7,966 bases of DNA from Neisseriaceae bacterium (GTDB lineage: Bacteria > Pseudomonadota > Gammaproteobacteria > Burkholderiales > UBA11063), in contig CANMQR010000017.1 in the NCBI GenBank assembly GCA_947499925.1, forward strand, positions 1 to 7,966, written 5' to 3'. Both the position numbers and the translations under genes were made by a program. Below, piece after piece: positions 1-6,123 of the stretch. Within the stretch, counting starts at the first letter, position 1. Each line of letters starts with the position of its first letter. The notes under the pieces are model-generated. The model worked only from the letters and a program-made list of their open reading frames with translations. It did no database searches and was not told the DNA's origin.

Positions 1-381
1 ATTCATGGTATATTTCCAATTCATGGCATTCCCAGCAACCTTAATTATAGCTTTACCAATCACGTCAGGCGTTGTAGCTTCATAGTAGCCATCATTAATC
101 TTGATGAATTTCCAAACTCGTTTATCAATTTTACCATCAGTATAGACAATCTTCTCGTTAAATGTACCAATATTTCCATCCCAACTGGCATTACCACTAA
201 AATCAAAACGTTTAGTGACTTTATGGCTTCGATCTTGAACGATCCCATAGCCTTTAATCTTGCCATTAAGGTAAGCTTGTAAATCAAGTTTTGGTTTCTC
301 ATTTTTATATTGATTTATATCCATTCCTGAACAAGCAAATAAGAATACTGATAATATTGTAATAAAAATATAACGTAACAT
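1..381 (-). CDS. DUF3833 family lipoprotein, C-terminus cut by window edge
   Basis: This frame is open from an ATG at 381 to the window edge, giving 127 residues without a stop. Residues 1-17 are a lipoprotein signal: M-L-R, a hydrophobic stretch, then lipobox L-F-A-C with the lipidated Cys at 17. The rest follows the DUF3833 pattern: a 'DGxIDKRVWKF' segment near 82-92 after a beta-rich stretch containing 'SWDGN' (66-70), then 'IGKAIIKVAGNAMNWKYTM' toward the edge. The family is usually about 180 residues, so roughly a third is missing. A GAGGTG ribosome site lies 4 nt before the ATG. Its biochemical function is unknown. In proteobacteria it commonly closes the SDR/FAD oxidoreductase/DUF1365/Cfa operon, so a role in envelope lipid handling is inferred from context. 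Here it is separated from that operon by a lipoprotein gene. Family assignment is by recognition of the pattern, not by a search. Confidence 0.85.
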   Translation of the reverse strand, partial: MLRYIFITILSVFLFACSGMDINQYKNEKPKLDLQAYLNGKIKGYGIVQDRSHKVTKRFDFSGNASWDGNIGTFNEKIVYTDGKIDKRVWKFIKINDGYYEATTPDVIGKAIIKVAGNAMNWKYTMN

Positions 382-385
382 AGTA

Positions 386-416
386 CACCTCAAAAAATAT
401 AGTATTTATTGTATCA
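386..416 (-). promoter_or_regulatory. Extended -10 promoter and ribosome site of the DUF3833 gene
   Basis: On the minus strand TGATACAAT (416-408) matches an extended -10 (TGnTAnAAT). It predicts a start near 401 and a leader of about 20 nt to the ATG at 381. No good -35 stands at 17 nt. A TTGTAG lies 20 nt upstream, which is too far for normal spacing. GAGGTG (391-386) is the ribosome site, 4 nt from the ATG. This suggests the gene can be expressed independently of the upstream genes. It is motif evidence only, in an AT-rich spacer where chance matches are common. Confidence 0.5.
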
Positions 417-462
417 TATATAATTAATTTTGCCTACAATGTTCTTATACTCTAGACCAAAT

Positions 463-1542
463 CTATTGTCCGCCACGAACTGGGAGCAGACCAGTGGGAG
501 TGTCGCCGTCGATAAGAGTACCCGAATATTTCGTATCTATATAAGTACCGATGAAAACATTATACTCCATAACAGGAGAAAGACATGTCCCGCTCAATTG
601 CTGTAGTAATATACAATAATCATACGGCTCCGAAACTAAGAATAAATAATCGGGTGTCATTCCCAAACTTTCAGCAATCTCTATGTATAATGGAGGCGTA
701 ACCGAAGAACTTGCTAACCAACCAGTAAATCCTATAGATTCTGCTATAATACTTTCAAACGGTAATCCTGAATTATGAGCAGAAAAATACCCTAATCTCC
801 CCATATCAGTTTGGTCTGATGAGTTAATATTCCATAAATAATAAACATCAGCCTCAAGCTCAGCAAATGTACTTACAGATGCATACACACCAGTACTCTC
901 TGATGTAGGAACTCTCCAGTCATTATAGCCACAGTGGCTCTGAGGATTAAATACTGTATTAAGGTAGTTCTGTGTAGATTCTACTGGATTATAGGCCATA
1001 ACATCTGGAATTAAATCACCAAGTGGAAGCATACTCTCTACATCCCACACCAAGCCACTTCCATCATTTTGGATCAAACATGCACATGGACTTTTAGGTG
1101 CTGGTGACTCATTATTATCTGCTATACAACTAAACAAGGTACTAGGTATTGTTATTATTACTATGTAGCCATTTGTTAAGCCACTTGATGCTGTTACTAT
1201 GTAAGCTGTAGTTGCTTTAGATTCATCGGTAATTGGATTACTTGTGGTTAATGATACATTATTATGTACCACCCCATCAGATGTTGTTATCGTTGCACTC
1301 AAAGTGTTTATTGCATTTGTTCCAACTGGAGTAGTGAGAGTTATTTTGGTTCCACTTATTTGACCGCTTTCAGTACTAATATAGGTCGGGTTACCAGCCA
1401 AATTCAATACAAAAGATTGTATCTCCTGAGGTCCCTGAGGCTGTGATGTGCTGGAAGAAGACTTCCCATTACAACCGCTAAATATACTCAATAACATAAC
1501 AAATAACAGTACACCCAATGATTTCCTTAGTATCTTAATCAT
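463..1542 (-). CDS. Surface lipoprotein with Ig-like domain and DUF1566/Lcl_C domain
   Basis: The product is 359 residues from the ATG at 1542. That start is preferred over the upstream in-frame ATG at 1584 because it opens directly on a signal sequence (MIKILRK plus hydrophobic core), has AGGA just upstream, and lies downstream of a putative -10. The signal ends at F-S-G-C with Cys24 as likely lipidation site (Phe at -3 is not ideal), followed by a Ser-rich linker. Residues about 42-133 look like a DUF5018-type Ig-like fold ('IQSFVL', 'GQISGTKITLTTPVGT', 'TTAYIVTA'). Residues about 154-359 carry DUF1566/Lcl_C hallmarks: 'GLVWD' (163-167), 'DWRVPT' (208-213) and a terminal 'LLPVRGG' (352-358), with several cysteines that could pair. 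Lcl_C is the C-terminal, ligand-binding domain of the Legionella collagen-like adhesin. An outer-membrane adhesive or sensing role is inference. It interrupts the usual cfa-DUF3833 adjacency. Confidence 0.82.
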   Translation of the reverse strand: MIKILRKSLGVLLFVMLLSIFSGCNGKSSSSTSQPQGPQEIQSFVLNLAGNPTYISTESGQISGTKITLTTPVGTNAINTLSATITTSDGVVHNNVSLTTSNPITDESKATTAYIVTASSGLTNGYIVIITIPSTLFSCIADNNESPAPKSPCACLIQNDGSGLVWDVESMLPLGDLIPDVMAYNPVESTQNYLNTVFNPQSHCGYNDWRVPTSESTGVYASVSTFAELEADVYYLWNINSSDQTDMGRLGYFSAHNSGLPFESIIAESIGFTGWLASSSVTPPLYIEIAESLGMTPDYLFLVSEPYDYCILLQQLSGTCLSPVMEYNVFIGTYIDTKYSGTLIDGDTPTGLLPVRGGQ

Positions 1543-1574
1543 AATCCTACCACTATAAATTTTGCCACTATTAA

Positions 1575-1583
1575 ATTGTAGCA
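1575..1583 (-). promoter_or_regulatory. Extended -10 promoter of the DUF1566 lipoprotein gene
   Basis: On the minus strand TGCTACAAT (1583-1575) is an extended -10. It predicts transcription from about 1568 and a leader of about 25 nt to the ATG at 1542. This match overlaps the alternative ATG at 1584, which argues against that start. The sequence 17-18 nt upstream is a poor -35, which extended -10 promoters tolerate. The 83-nt gap after cfa (1585-1667) shows no convincing hairpin followed by a T run, so some read-through from the lipid operon remains possible. Confidence 0.45.
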
Positions 1584-1667
1584 TAATAATTTGATTTTAG
1601 GGTGATTCTTTTGAATTTTTGCTGCTTTAATGACCAACATACACGTATCTAGTCACCACGAGAATAC

Positions 1668-2828
1668 TTAGGCATGGGTTATTTCCATCTGTACAACATT
1701 AATTCTGCCAGCATCAAAACCTGCACTACAAGCAGCTAGATAAAATCTCCATAAGCGAATAAATCCATCATCAAAGCCTAATGATTTAACATCTTTATAT
1801 GCATTATCAAATGCTTTTAGCCAATGACGAATGGTTAGAGCATAGTCCTGCCCAAAACGATAAATATCGCTACATATCAAACCTGTTTTTTTAAATTGTC
1901 GATTTAACTCCAGTTCGCTAGGTAACATCCCACCAGGAAATATAAATGTACGTATCATATCAGCATTTTTGGTATACTGCTTGAACATATCATCTGCTAT
2001 AGTGATAGTTTGTAGTAAAATTTTACCACCTGGTTTTAGTAACTCTTTTAACTTATTAAAATACACTGGCCAGAACTTCTGCCCCACGGCTTCTAACATT
2101 TCAATAGATACAATATAGTCATATTTACCTTGTTGCTTTCGATAATCCTCAATAACTATTTGAGCATTTGCCTCTGGCAAACGATTTTTAGCATAGTTTG
2201 CCTGTTCGTTAGATAAGGTAATACATTTTACACTATGCCCTTTATCAATTGCACGTTCGGCAAATCCTCCCCAACCACAACCAACCTCCAAAACTGAAGC
2301 ATTTGACTTAGTGAATTTTGAAATTAGTCTATCATATTTTTGATGCTGAGCTTCAGTTAAACACTGTTCTGGATATGTAAACATAGCTGAGGAGTAAGTC
2401 ATACTAGGGTCAAGCCATAACTTATAAAAATCATTACCCAAATCATAATGAGCCTGAATATTTTTCTTACTACCTTTTAGGTTGTTTCGTTTAGTCAAAT
2501 ACAGTATTTTTGATAATTGCTTAAATATTACCCCACCATTACCATACTGACTAAATAACTCATCATTTTGAAAGCCAAAACGAATTAATTTTTCAAGATC
2601 ACTAGTAGTCCAATATCCATCACGATAATCTTCAGCAAAACCAACATCGCCTTTAATAGTAACATTAGCTACAACTCTTAAATCTAATAACTTTATATCC
2701 ACATCTAAGCCAGGATTAATACCTTTAAAACAGAAAACTTCGCCATTTTGTAATTCAATAGTAAGACTACCATATGCAGTCTTAGCTAATGATTTTAATA
2801 AACGTCTTTTTATCAATCGATCAAACAT
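1668..2828 (-). CDS. Cfa-like SAM-dependent fatty acyl-phospholipid methyltransferase
   Basis: The product is 386 residues, close to E. coli Cfa (382). Enzymes of this family transfer methylene/methyl from S-adenosylmethionine to double bonds of acyl chains in membrane phospholipids. The SAM loop is 'VLEVGCGWGG' at 179-188. Other family blocks are 'AHYDLGNDFY' (126-135), 'IEMLEAVG' (242-249) and 'FIFPGGMLPS' (295-304). Aligned by eye to E. coli Cfa, Glu239 and Tyr317 are kept (Glu246, Tyr329), but Cys139 becomes Ser147 ('YSSAMF') and His266 becomes Gln273 ('LLQTI'). The start at 2828 is chosen because AGGTG stands 4 nt before it, as in the DUF3833 gene. An in-frame ATG at 2873 would add 15 residues, overlap DUF1365 and lacks a clear ribosome site. 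It is the last gene of the five-gene operon, 22 nt after DUF1365. The exact product (cyclopropane or another methylated lipid) cannot be told from sequence. Confidence 0.93.
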   Translation of the reverse strand: MFDRLIKRRLLKSLAKTAYGSLTIELQNGEVFCFKGINPGLDVDIKLLDLRVVANVTIKGDVGFAEDYRDGYWTTSDLEKLIRFGFQNDELFSQYGNGGVIFKQLSKILYLTKRNNLKGSKKNIQAHYDLGNDFYKLWLDPSMTYSSAMFTYPEQCLTEAQHQKYDRLISKFTKSNASVLEVGCGWGGFAERAIDKGHSVKCITLSNEQANYAKNRLPEANAQIVIEDYRKQQGKYDYIVSIEMLEAVGQKFWPVYFNKLKELLKPGGKILLQTITIADDMFKQYTKNADMIRTFIFPGGMLPSELELNRQFKKTGLICSDIYRFGQDYALTIRHWLKAFDNAYKDVKSLGFDDGFIRLWRFYLAACSAGFDAGRINVVQMEITHA

Positions 2829-2832
2829 TTCA

Positions 2833-2837
2833 CACCT
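2833..2837 (-). promoter_or_regulatory. Ribosome site deciding the cfa-like start
   Basis: AGGTG on the minus strand (2837-2833), 4 nt upstream of the ATG at 2828, inside the 22-nt gap after the DUF1365 stop. It has the same AGGTG core and spacing as the ribosome site of the DUF3833 gene. The competing ATG at 2873 has only an A-rich upstream stretch. Confidence 0.65.
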
Positions 2838-2850
2838 ATAATTTAAAAAA

Positions 2851-3582
2851 TTAGCGTTTACTATACGCAACATATGGAATTCTTTTTAACCATATCCGTA
2901 TTGCTTCAAAATAAATTCCAAAAACTATTTTATACACCGTAAATGGAGTAGATCTTATTTTATGACTTATTTTAGGATTTGACAATAAGCTAAAAAAACC
3001 TCGATAACCGGCACTAAAAACCTTGTTACCATCTTGATATGTATCAATACTAAATTGTAAGCCATCTTTAGCGAATTCAAAATTCCACTTGTATTCTTGA
3101 TTCAAACCAAAAAATGGTGATACATGGAAATTTTTATTGCTAATAATATCAGTCTTACTCATATCAAGTAAATAATAATGACGTTCATTCCAAGGGGTAT
3201 TTGATACTTCTGCCATTATATACTGGCAAGTATCGCCTTGATAGCAAAAATATAAATTTAGGGGACTAAAATATAAACCGAGATTACTTAATTGCCCAAG
3301 AAGATAAAAATCTTCATCACCCTTTAGATCAACGCCAAGATTTATAAATTGCGCTCTAACTTTAGCATTCAATTCTCCACTAAAATCACGAAGGTAGTTT
3401 TGAGATTTAAAGCGATATAGAGCTTTTTTTGCCATATTAACTAATCTTGATTTAGTGTTTAGTTCGTGTAAATGTTGTAAATTAATTAGCCAACTATTAA
3501 GTTTATAACTAAACTCATGTACCTTTGGGCTATAGCGTTTATGCCAAACACTACCAATACATAAAGAATGCTTATACACCAT
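2851..3582 (-). CDS. DUF1365 family protein
   Basis: A 243-residue protein, of normal length for DUF1365. Family blocks visible in order are: an N-terminal 'GSVWHKRYSPKVHEFSY' segment (10-26) with conserved His and Arg; 'FSPLNLYFCY' (105-114), the counterpart of the usual FNPVSFYYC; 'AEVSNTPWNERHYYLL' (124-139); and 'FHVSPF' (152-157). The conserved His/Glu/Arg positions suggest a catalytic or ligand-binding site, but no reaction is established that I can cite. The C-terminal 'IVFGIYFEAIRIWLKRIPY' is amphipathic to hydrophobic and could touch the membrane. Its ATG lies inside the end of the FAD oxidoreductase gene (11-nt overlap), with AGGA 4 nt upstream, so the two are probably translationally coupled. 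The family is almost always next to a FAD amine-oxidase-type gene and a Cfa-like gene, as here, which implies a shared acyl-lipid modification pathway. Confidence 0.92.
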   Translation of the reverse strand: MVYKHSLCIGSVWHKRYSPKVHEFSYKLNSWLINLQHLHELNTKSRLVNMAKKALYRFKSQNYLRDFSGELNAKVRAQFINLGVDLKGDEDFYLLGQLSNLGLYFSPLNLYFCYQGDTCQYIMAEVSNTPWNERHYYLLDMSKTDIISNKNFHVSPFFGLNQEYKWNFEFAKDGLQFSIDTYQDGNKVFSAGYRGFFSLLSNPKISHKIRSTPFTVYKIVFGIYFEAIRIWLKRIPYVAYSKR

Positions 3583-4795
3583 TTATCCTATTTGAGACTC
3601 TAATTGCACTAGCAACGCCATCCTCATGAAACCCATTGGCCCAGTAGGCACCACAGAAATGCGTTTTATCAACCCCAGAAATCTCACTAAAACGTTGTTG
3701 GGCTATTACGGAGTCTTTGGAATAAACTGGATGTGAATAATTAAAACCAGCTAAAATCTTATCTGGATTAATCAAATTAGTTGAATTTAAGGTAACGCAA
3801 TATATTTTCGAACAGGTCAGACCTTGCAGGATATTCATATCATACGTAAGAGTTGGCATATTTTGACTAGAGTTAGTCATTAGGTAATTCCAACTAGCAT
3901 AAGCTAAAGGTCTTTTTGGTAATAAACTGGTATCAGTATGCAAAACCACTTCATTCTTAGAATACTTAATCGCCCCTAAGATTTGTTTTTCTTTATCACT
4001 TGGATCTGAAAGTAATTTTAGCGCTTCATCTGAATGACAAGCCAATATAACTTCATCAAAAAATTCAACTCTTCCATCATGAAGCTCTATTTCTACTCCT
4101 GCATTTACACGTACAACTTTAGCTACTGGAGTATTAAGTAAAATCTTGTCTTTAAAAGAAGCTGTCAATTTTGGAATATAATTTCTTGATCCGCCACTAA
4201 TAGTATACCACTGCGGACGGTTATTAATATCCAAAAGCCCATGATTATAAAAGAATTTGACAAAAAACTCTAATGGAAAATCAAGCATTTCATCTAAGCC
4301 CATCGACCAAATGGCTGAGCCCATAGGTAATATATAGCCATCACAAAACCATTTGCTAAATTTTTGAGTCTTTAAAAATTGGGATAAAGTAAGACTCTTA
4401 TCATAATCACCTGATTTACAAAGTTTATTAAATTTTAAAATATCTAAAATTAGTGCGTAAAATTTGGGACGTAAGAAATTTTTACGATCAGCAAATAAAG
4501 TGTTTAAATTATTACCATTATACTCCAAATTCCAGTTATCATTTCGAACAGCAAAACTCATCTCAGTTGGTCGATATGAAACTCCTAGAGTATCCATTAA
4601 ACCTTTAAAATCAGGATATGTTCTATCATTAAATACTATAAAACCAGTATCAATTGCTTCACCCTCAACATCAATAGTATGGGTATGCCCTCCAATATAA
4701 TTTTCTTTCTCAAATATTTGTATATCATGCTTTGCATTTAGATAATAAGCTGCTGTAAGTCCTGAAATTCCGCTACCTATAATTGCTATTTTCAT
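3572..4795 (-). CDS. FAD-dependent oxidoreductase, amine-oxidase/NAD(P)-binding Rossmann type
   Basis: A 407-residue flavoprotein. The N-terminal Rossmann fold has G-x-G-x-x-G at 7-12 (GSGISG) and the ribose-binding Glu29 at the end of the second strand. It is followed by the second flavin motif 'GGHTHT' (35-40) and 'DTGFIVFN' (48-55), typical of this amine-oxidase subgroup. The C-terminal FAD-contact block is 'GFHEDG' at 388-393 in 'YWANGFHEDGVASAI'. Annotated relatives are often called 'amine oxidase', but in this operon context the substrate is more likely an acyl chain or lipid intermediate than an amine. That is inference. The start codon overlaps the SDR stop as ATGA (4 nt). No strong ribosome site is visible, so translation probably depends on coupling to the SDR gene. 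No truncation or missing flavin residue is seen. Confidence 0.93.
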   Translation of the reverse strand: MKIAIIGSGISGLTAAYYLNAKHDIQIFEKENYIGGHTHTIDVEGEAIDTGFIVFNDRTYPDFKGLMDTLGVSYRPTEMSFAVRNDNWNLEYNGNNLNTLFADRKNFLRPKFYALILDILKFNKLCKSGDYDKSLTLSQFLKTQKFSKWFCDGYILPMGSAIWSMGLDEMLDFPLEFFVKFFYNHGLLDINNRPQWYTISGGSRNYIPKLTASFKDKILLNTPVAKVVRVNAGVEIELHDGRVEFFDEVILACHSDEALKLLSDPSDKEKQILGAIKYSKNEVVLHTDTSLLPKRPLAYASWNYLMTNSSQNMPTLTYDMNILQGLTCSKIYCVTLNSTNLINPDKILAGFNYSHPVYSKDSVIAQQRFSEISGVDKTHFCGAYWANGFHEDGVASAIRVSNRINGV

Positions 4796-5520
4796 TTTTT
4801 AAATTTTTGCCCCAAAACACGCCACCAAGATCTTGGTAATAGACTTAGAAATTTGATAATTAAAGTTAATCTATATGGAAAATGTATTTCAATTTTCTTA
4901 TTTGAAATACCTTTTTTGATTATTTTTACTGCTGCATCCACTTCTAGTGCAAAGGGCATAGGAAAATCATTCTTTGCCGTTAATGGGGTTTTTACAAACC
5001 CAGGATTCACTACTGTAACTAAGATTCTCTCAGGTGCTAGATCTATCGCTAGGGTTTCTAGCATATAATTAGCTGCAGCTTTACTTGCTCCATATGCTTC
5101 AGCTCGACTTAGAGGTAAATAGAGTGACATACTAGCAACACCAACCAGGTGCGGATTTTTAGACTTACGAAGAAGTGGTAATACCCCCTCAATACTATTA
5201 GCTAGACTAATAATATTAGCATCAAATACTCGCTTTATAAGACTAGCATCAAAACTTGCAACATCTAAATATTCACAATTTCCAGCATTAAGTATAGCAA
5301 TATCGATACAATCAAAATTTTTGGCTATAAGTTTAAATTTTTCACGTGATTTATCCAAATCCACCAAGTCAAGTTCTACAGTATCAATACCTAAAAGAGA
5401 TAACTCATTAAGAATTTTAGCGTTTCGACCAACTGCAATTACTTTATGACCATCTGCCAAATAACTTTTAGCTAAACCAAGCCCTATTCCAGAGGTTGCT
5501 CCAGTAATTAAAATATTCAT
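4792..5520 (-). CDS. Short-chain dehydrogenase/reductase (SDR family)
   Basis: A 242-residue classical SDR. The cofactor loop is T-G-x-x-x-G-I-G at 6-13, followed by 'NAG' at 78-80. The catalytic tetrad reads Asn102, Ser130, Tyr143 and Lys147 (Y-G-A-S-K), and 'NPGFVKTPL' (172-180) follows as expected. The stretch after the first Rossmann strand ends 'VGRN' (30-33); the Arg there suggests NADP(H) preference, inferred only from this. The C-terminal 25 or so residues ('LTLIIKFLSLLPRSWW') are hydrophobic, which would suit a membrane-lipid substrate. It reduces or oxidises a carbonyl/hydroxyl on an unknown substrate, probably in the acyl-modification pathway of the operon. AGGTAAG stands 6 nt before the ATG. 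The preceding NTF2-like gene stops 3 nt upstream and the FAD gene overlaps its stop by 4 nt. Confidence 0.95.
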   Translation of the reverse strand: MNILITGATSGIGLGLAKSYLADGHKVIAVGRNAKILNELSLLGIDTVELDLVDLDKSREKFKLIAKNFDCIDIAILNAGNCEYLDVASFDASLIKRVFDANIISLANSIEGVLPLLRKSKNPHLVGVASMSLYLPLSRAEAYGASKAAANYMLETLAIDLAPERILVTVVNPGFVKTPLTAKNDFPMPFALEVDAAVKIIKKGISNKKIEIHFPYRLTLIIKFLSLLPRSWWRVLGQKFKK

Positions 5521-5523
5521 TAT

Positions 5524-5943
5524 TTACTTACCTAAATTTCTTTTTATAAATCTAATAACAGCACCAATTAAAGGTAGGCGCTCATAAAGCATAGCACCCA
5601 AATCAAAATAATCTCGATGTGAATATATTTTATCTTGGTATCGAACTATCGATACTCCAGACACAGTAAAGATTATACCTTTATTTAATCTTGGATGACT
5701 AATTAGCATATCCCACTCTAAGACAGCACTACCAGAAAAATGTTCAATTTTGCTAAATTTGAAAGTACAACTAGTCACATTTTGGTAAAGATTTTTGATA
5801 TATTTTTTGAAATTATCGAGTCCTTCAACTATATGTGCCGGATCCTCAAACTTCATATCGGTTGTGTATATATCGTCCAGAATATGAGTATTGCTAGAAT
5901 TAAGCTCTACAAAAACTTGTTGTAATTTATCAATAATATCCAT
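5524..5943 (-). CDS. NTF2-like (SnoaL-type) protein, first gene of the lipid operon
   Basis: A 139-residue protein of the nuclear-transport-factor-2-like fold, the usual length for a single cone-shaped domain. Visible marks are the N-terminal helix, 'FEDP' (32-35) with 'GLDNFKKYI' after it, and the C-terminal 'SHRDYFDLGAMLYERLPLIG' (108-127), a strong signature of the members that precede SDR/FAD/DUF1365/Cfa genes. The His-Arg-Asp cluster (109-111) could line the pocket. It ends in a basic amphipathic tail ('IRFIKRNLGK'). Many NTF2-like proteins bind or isomerise small hydrophobic ligands; here a role as lipid-intermediate binder or accessory enzyme is inference. The ribosome site is weak (GAG within GAGCGC before the ATG). 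A promoter lies directly upstream, so this gene opens the operon. Confidence 0.88.
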   Translation of the reverse strand: MDIIDKLQQVFVELNSSNTHILDDIYTTDMKFEDPAHIVEGLDNFKKYIKNLYQNVTSCTFKFSKIEHFSGSAVLEWDMLISHPRLNKGIIFTVSGVSIVRYQDKIYSHRDYFDLGAMLYERLPLIGAVIRFIKRNLGK

Positions 5944-5976
5944 ATAGCGCTCATTTACTAACCATTAAAGAATATG

Positions 5977-6005
5977 ATTCTACCATAGATACTATAATTT
6001 GATAA
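5977..6005 (-). promoter_or_regulatory. Sigma70-type promoter of the five-gene lipid operon
   Basis: On the minus strand: TTATCA (6005-6000, 4 of 6 to TTGACA), a 17-nt spacer, then TAGAAT (5982-5977) preceded by TGG, making an extended -10. Transcription should begin near 5970, leaving about 27 nt to the ATG at 5943. Nothing in the spacer looked like the TGATC-type -35 of ChrR-linked ECF sigma factors at proper spacing. The best-supported promoter of the window, but unproven. Confidence 0.55.
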
Positions 6006-6047
6006 AATATTGAGATAGAAAAATCTTTAACGGGCTTGAACGCATGG

Positions 6048-6067
6048 ATCCCAACCTTCGTTGGGAT
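6048..6067. repeat. Perfect REP-like palindrome with 8-bp arms
   Basis: ATCCCAAC (6048-6055) and GTTGGGAT (6060-6067) are exact inverted arms around a CTTC loop. The flanks extend to the widespread repeat style 'GGATCCC...GGGATGA' seen as dispersed palindromes in many proteobacterial genomes. It lies between the stop of the right-hand gene and the lipid operon promoter. Neither strand has an adjacent T run, so it is not a canonical intrinsic terminator. It could still stall or protect the 3' end of the upstream message. The loop is also complementary to GAAG just beyond the right arm (6068-6071), allowing an alternative fold. Whether it is dispersed in this genome cannot be seen from one copy. 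Confidence 0.6.
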
Positions 6068-6123
6068 GAAGAGCATAAGTATAGCAACAGCCAATACTGC
6101 AGCCTTTGGATGACATCGATGGT

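Larger units (their letters stand above)
1668..5943 (-). other. Five-gene acyl-lipid modification operon
   Basis: NTF2-like, SDR, FAD oxidoreductase, DUF1365 and Cfa-like genes run in one direction with junctions of +3, -4, -11 and +22 nt and no internal terminator or promoter that I can support. One promoter precedes the first gene. The gene set and order match a conserved proteobacterial cluster believed to modify membrane unsaturated fatty acids. It is often linked to an ECF sigma/ChrR singlet-oxygen response, which is absent from this window. Confidence 0.8.

Noticed and set aside
60..302. 80-residue minus-strand open frame at the left end
   Set aside because: It overlaps the DUF3833 frame, which has a ribosome site, signal peptide with lipobox and family pattern. 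The 80-residue product has no such support.
1264..1446. Plus-strand open frame opposite the DUF1566 lipoprotein gene
   Set aside because: Shadow of the real coding frame; no ribosome site and a composition unlike a bacterial protein. The other short plus-strand frames (4464-4700, 4853-5068, 5740-5925, 6284-6466) were dropped for the same reasons.
1543..1584. N-terminal extension of the DUF1566 lipoprotein to the ATG at 1584
   Set aside because: It would put 14 polar residues before the signal peptide, has no ribosome site, and its ATG overlaps the putative -10.
1585..1667. Intrinsic terminator after the Cfa-like gene
   Set aside because: Only a 4-bp ATTC/GAAT stem is found and no G+C-rich hairpin followed by T residues.
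2829..2873. N-terminal extension of the Cfa-like protein to the ATG at 2873
   Set aside because: The ATG at 2828 has AGGTG at good spacing; the extension overlaps DUF1365 and has no family-like sequence.
5944..6047. ECF sigma (ChrR-partner type) promoter upstream of the lipid operon
   Set aside because: I looked for a TGATC-type -35 with a proper -10 partner and found no correctly spaced pair; the sigma70-type match is better.
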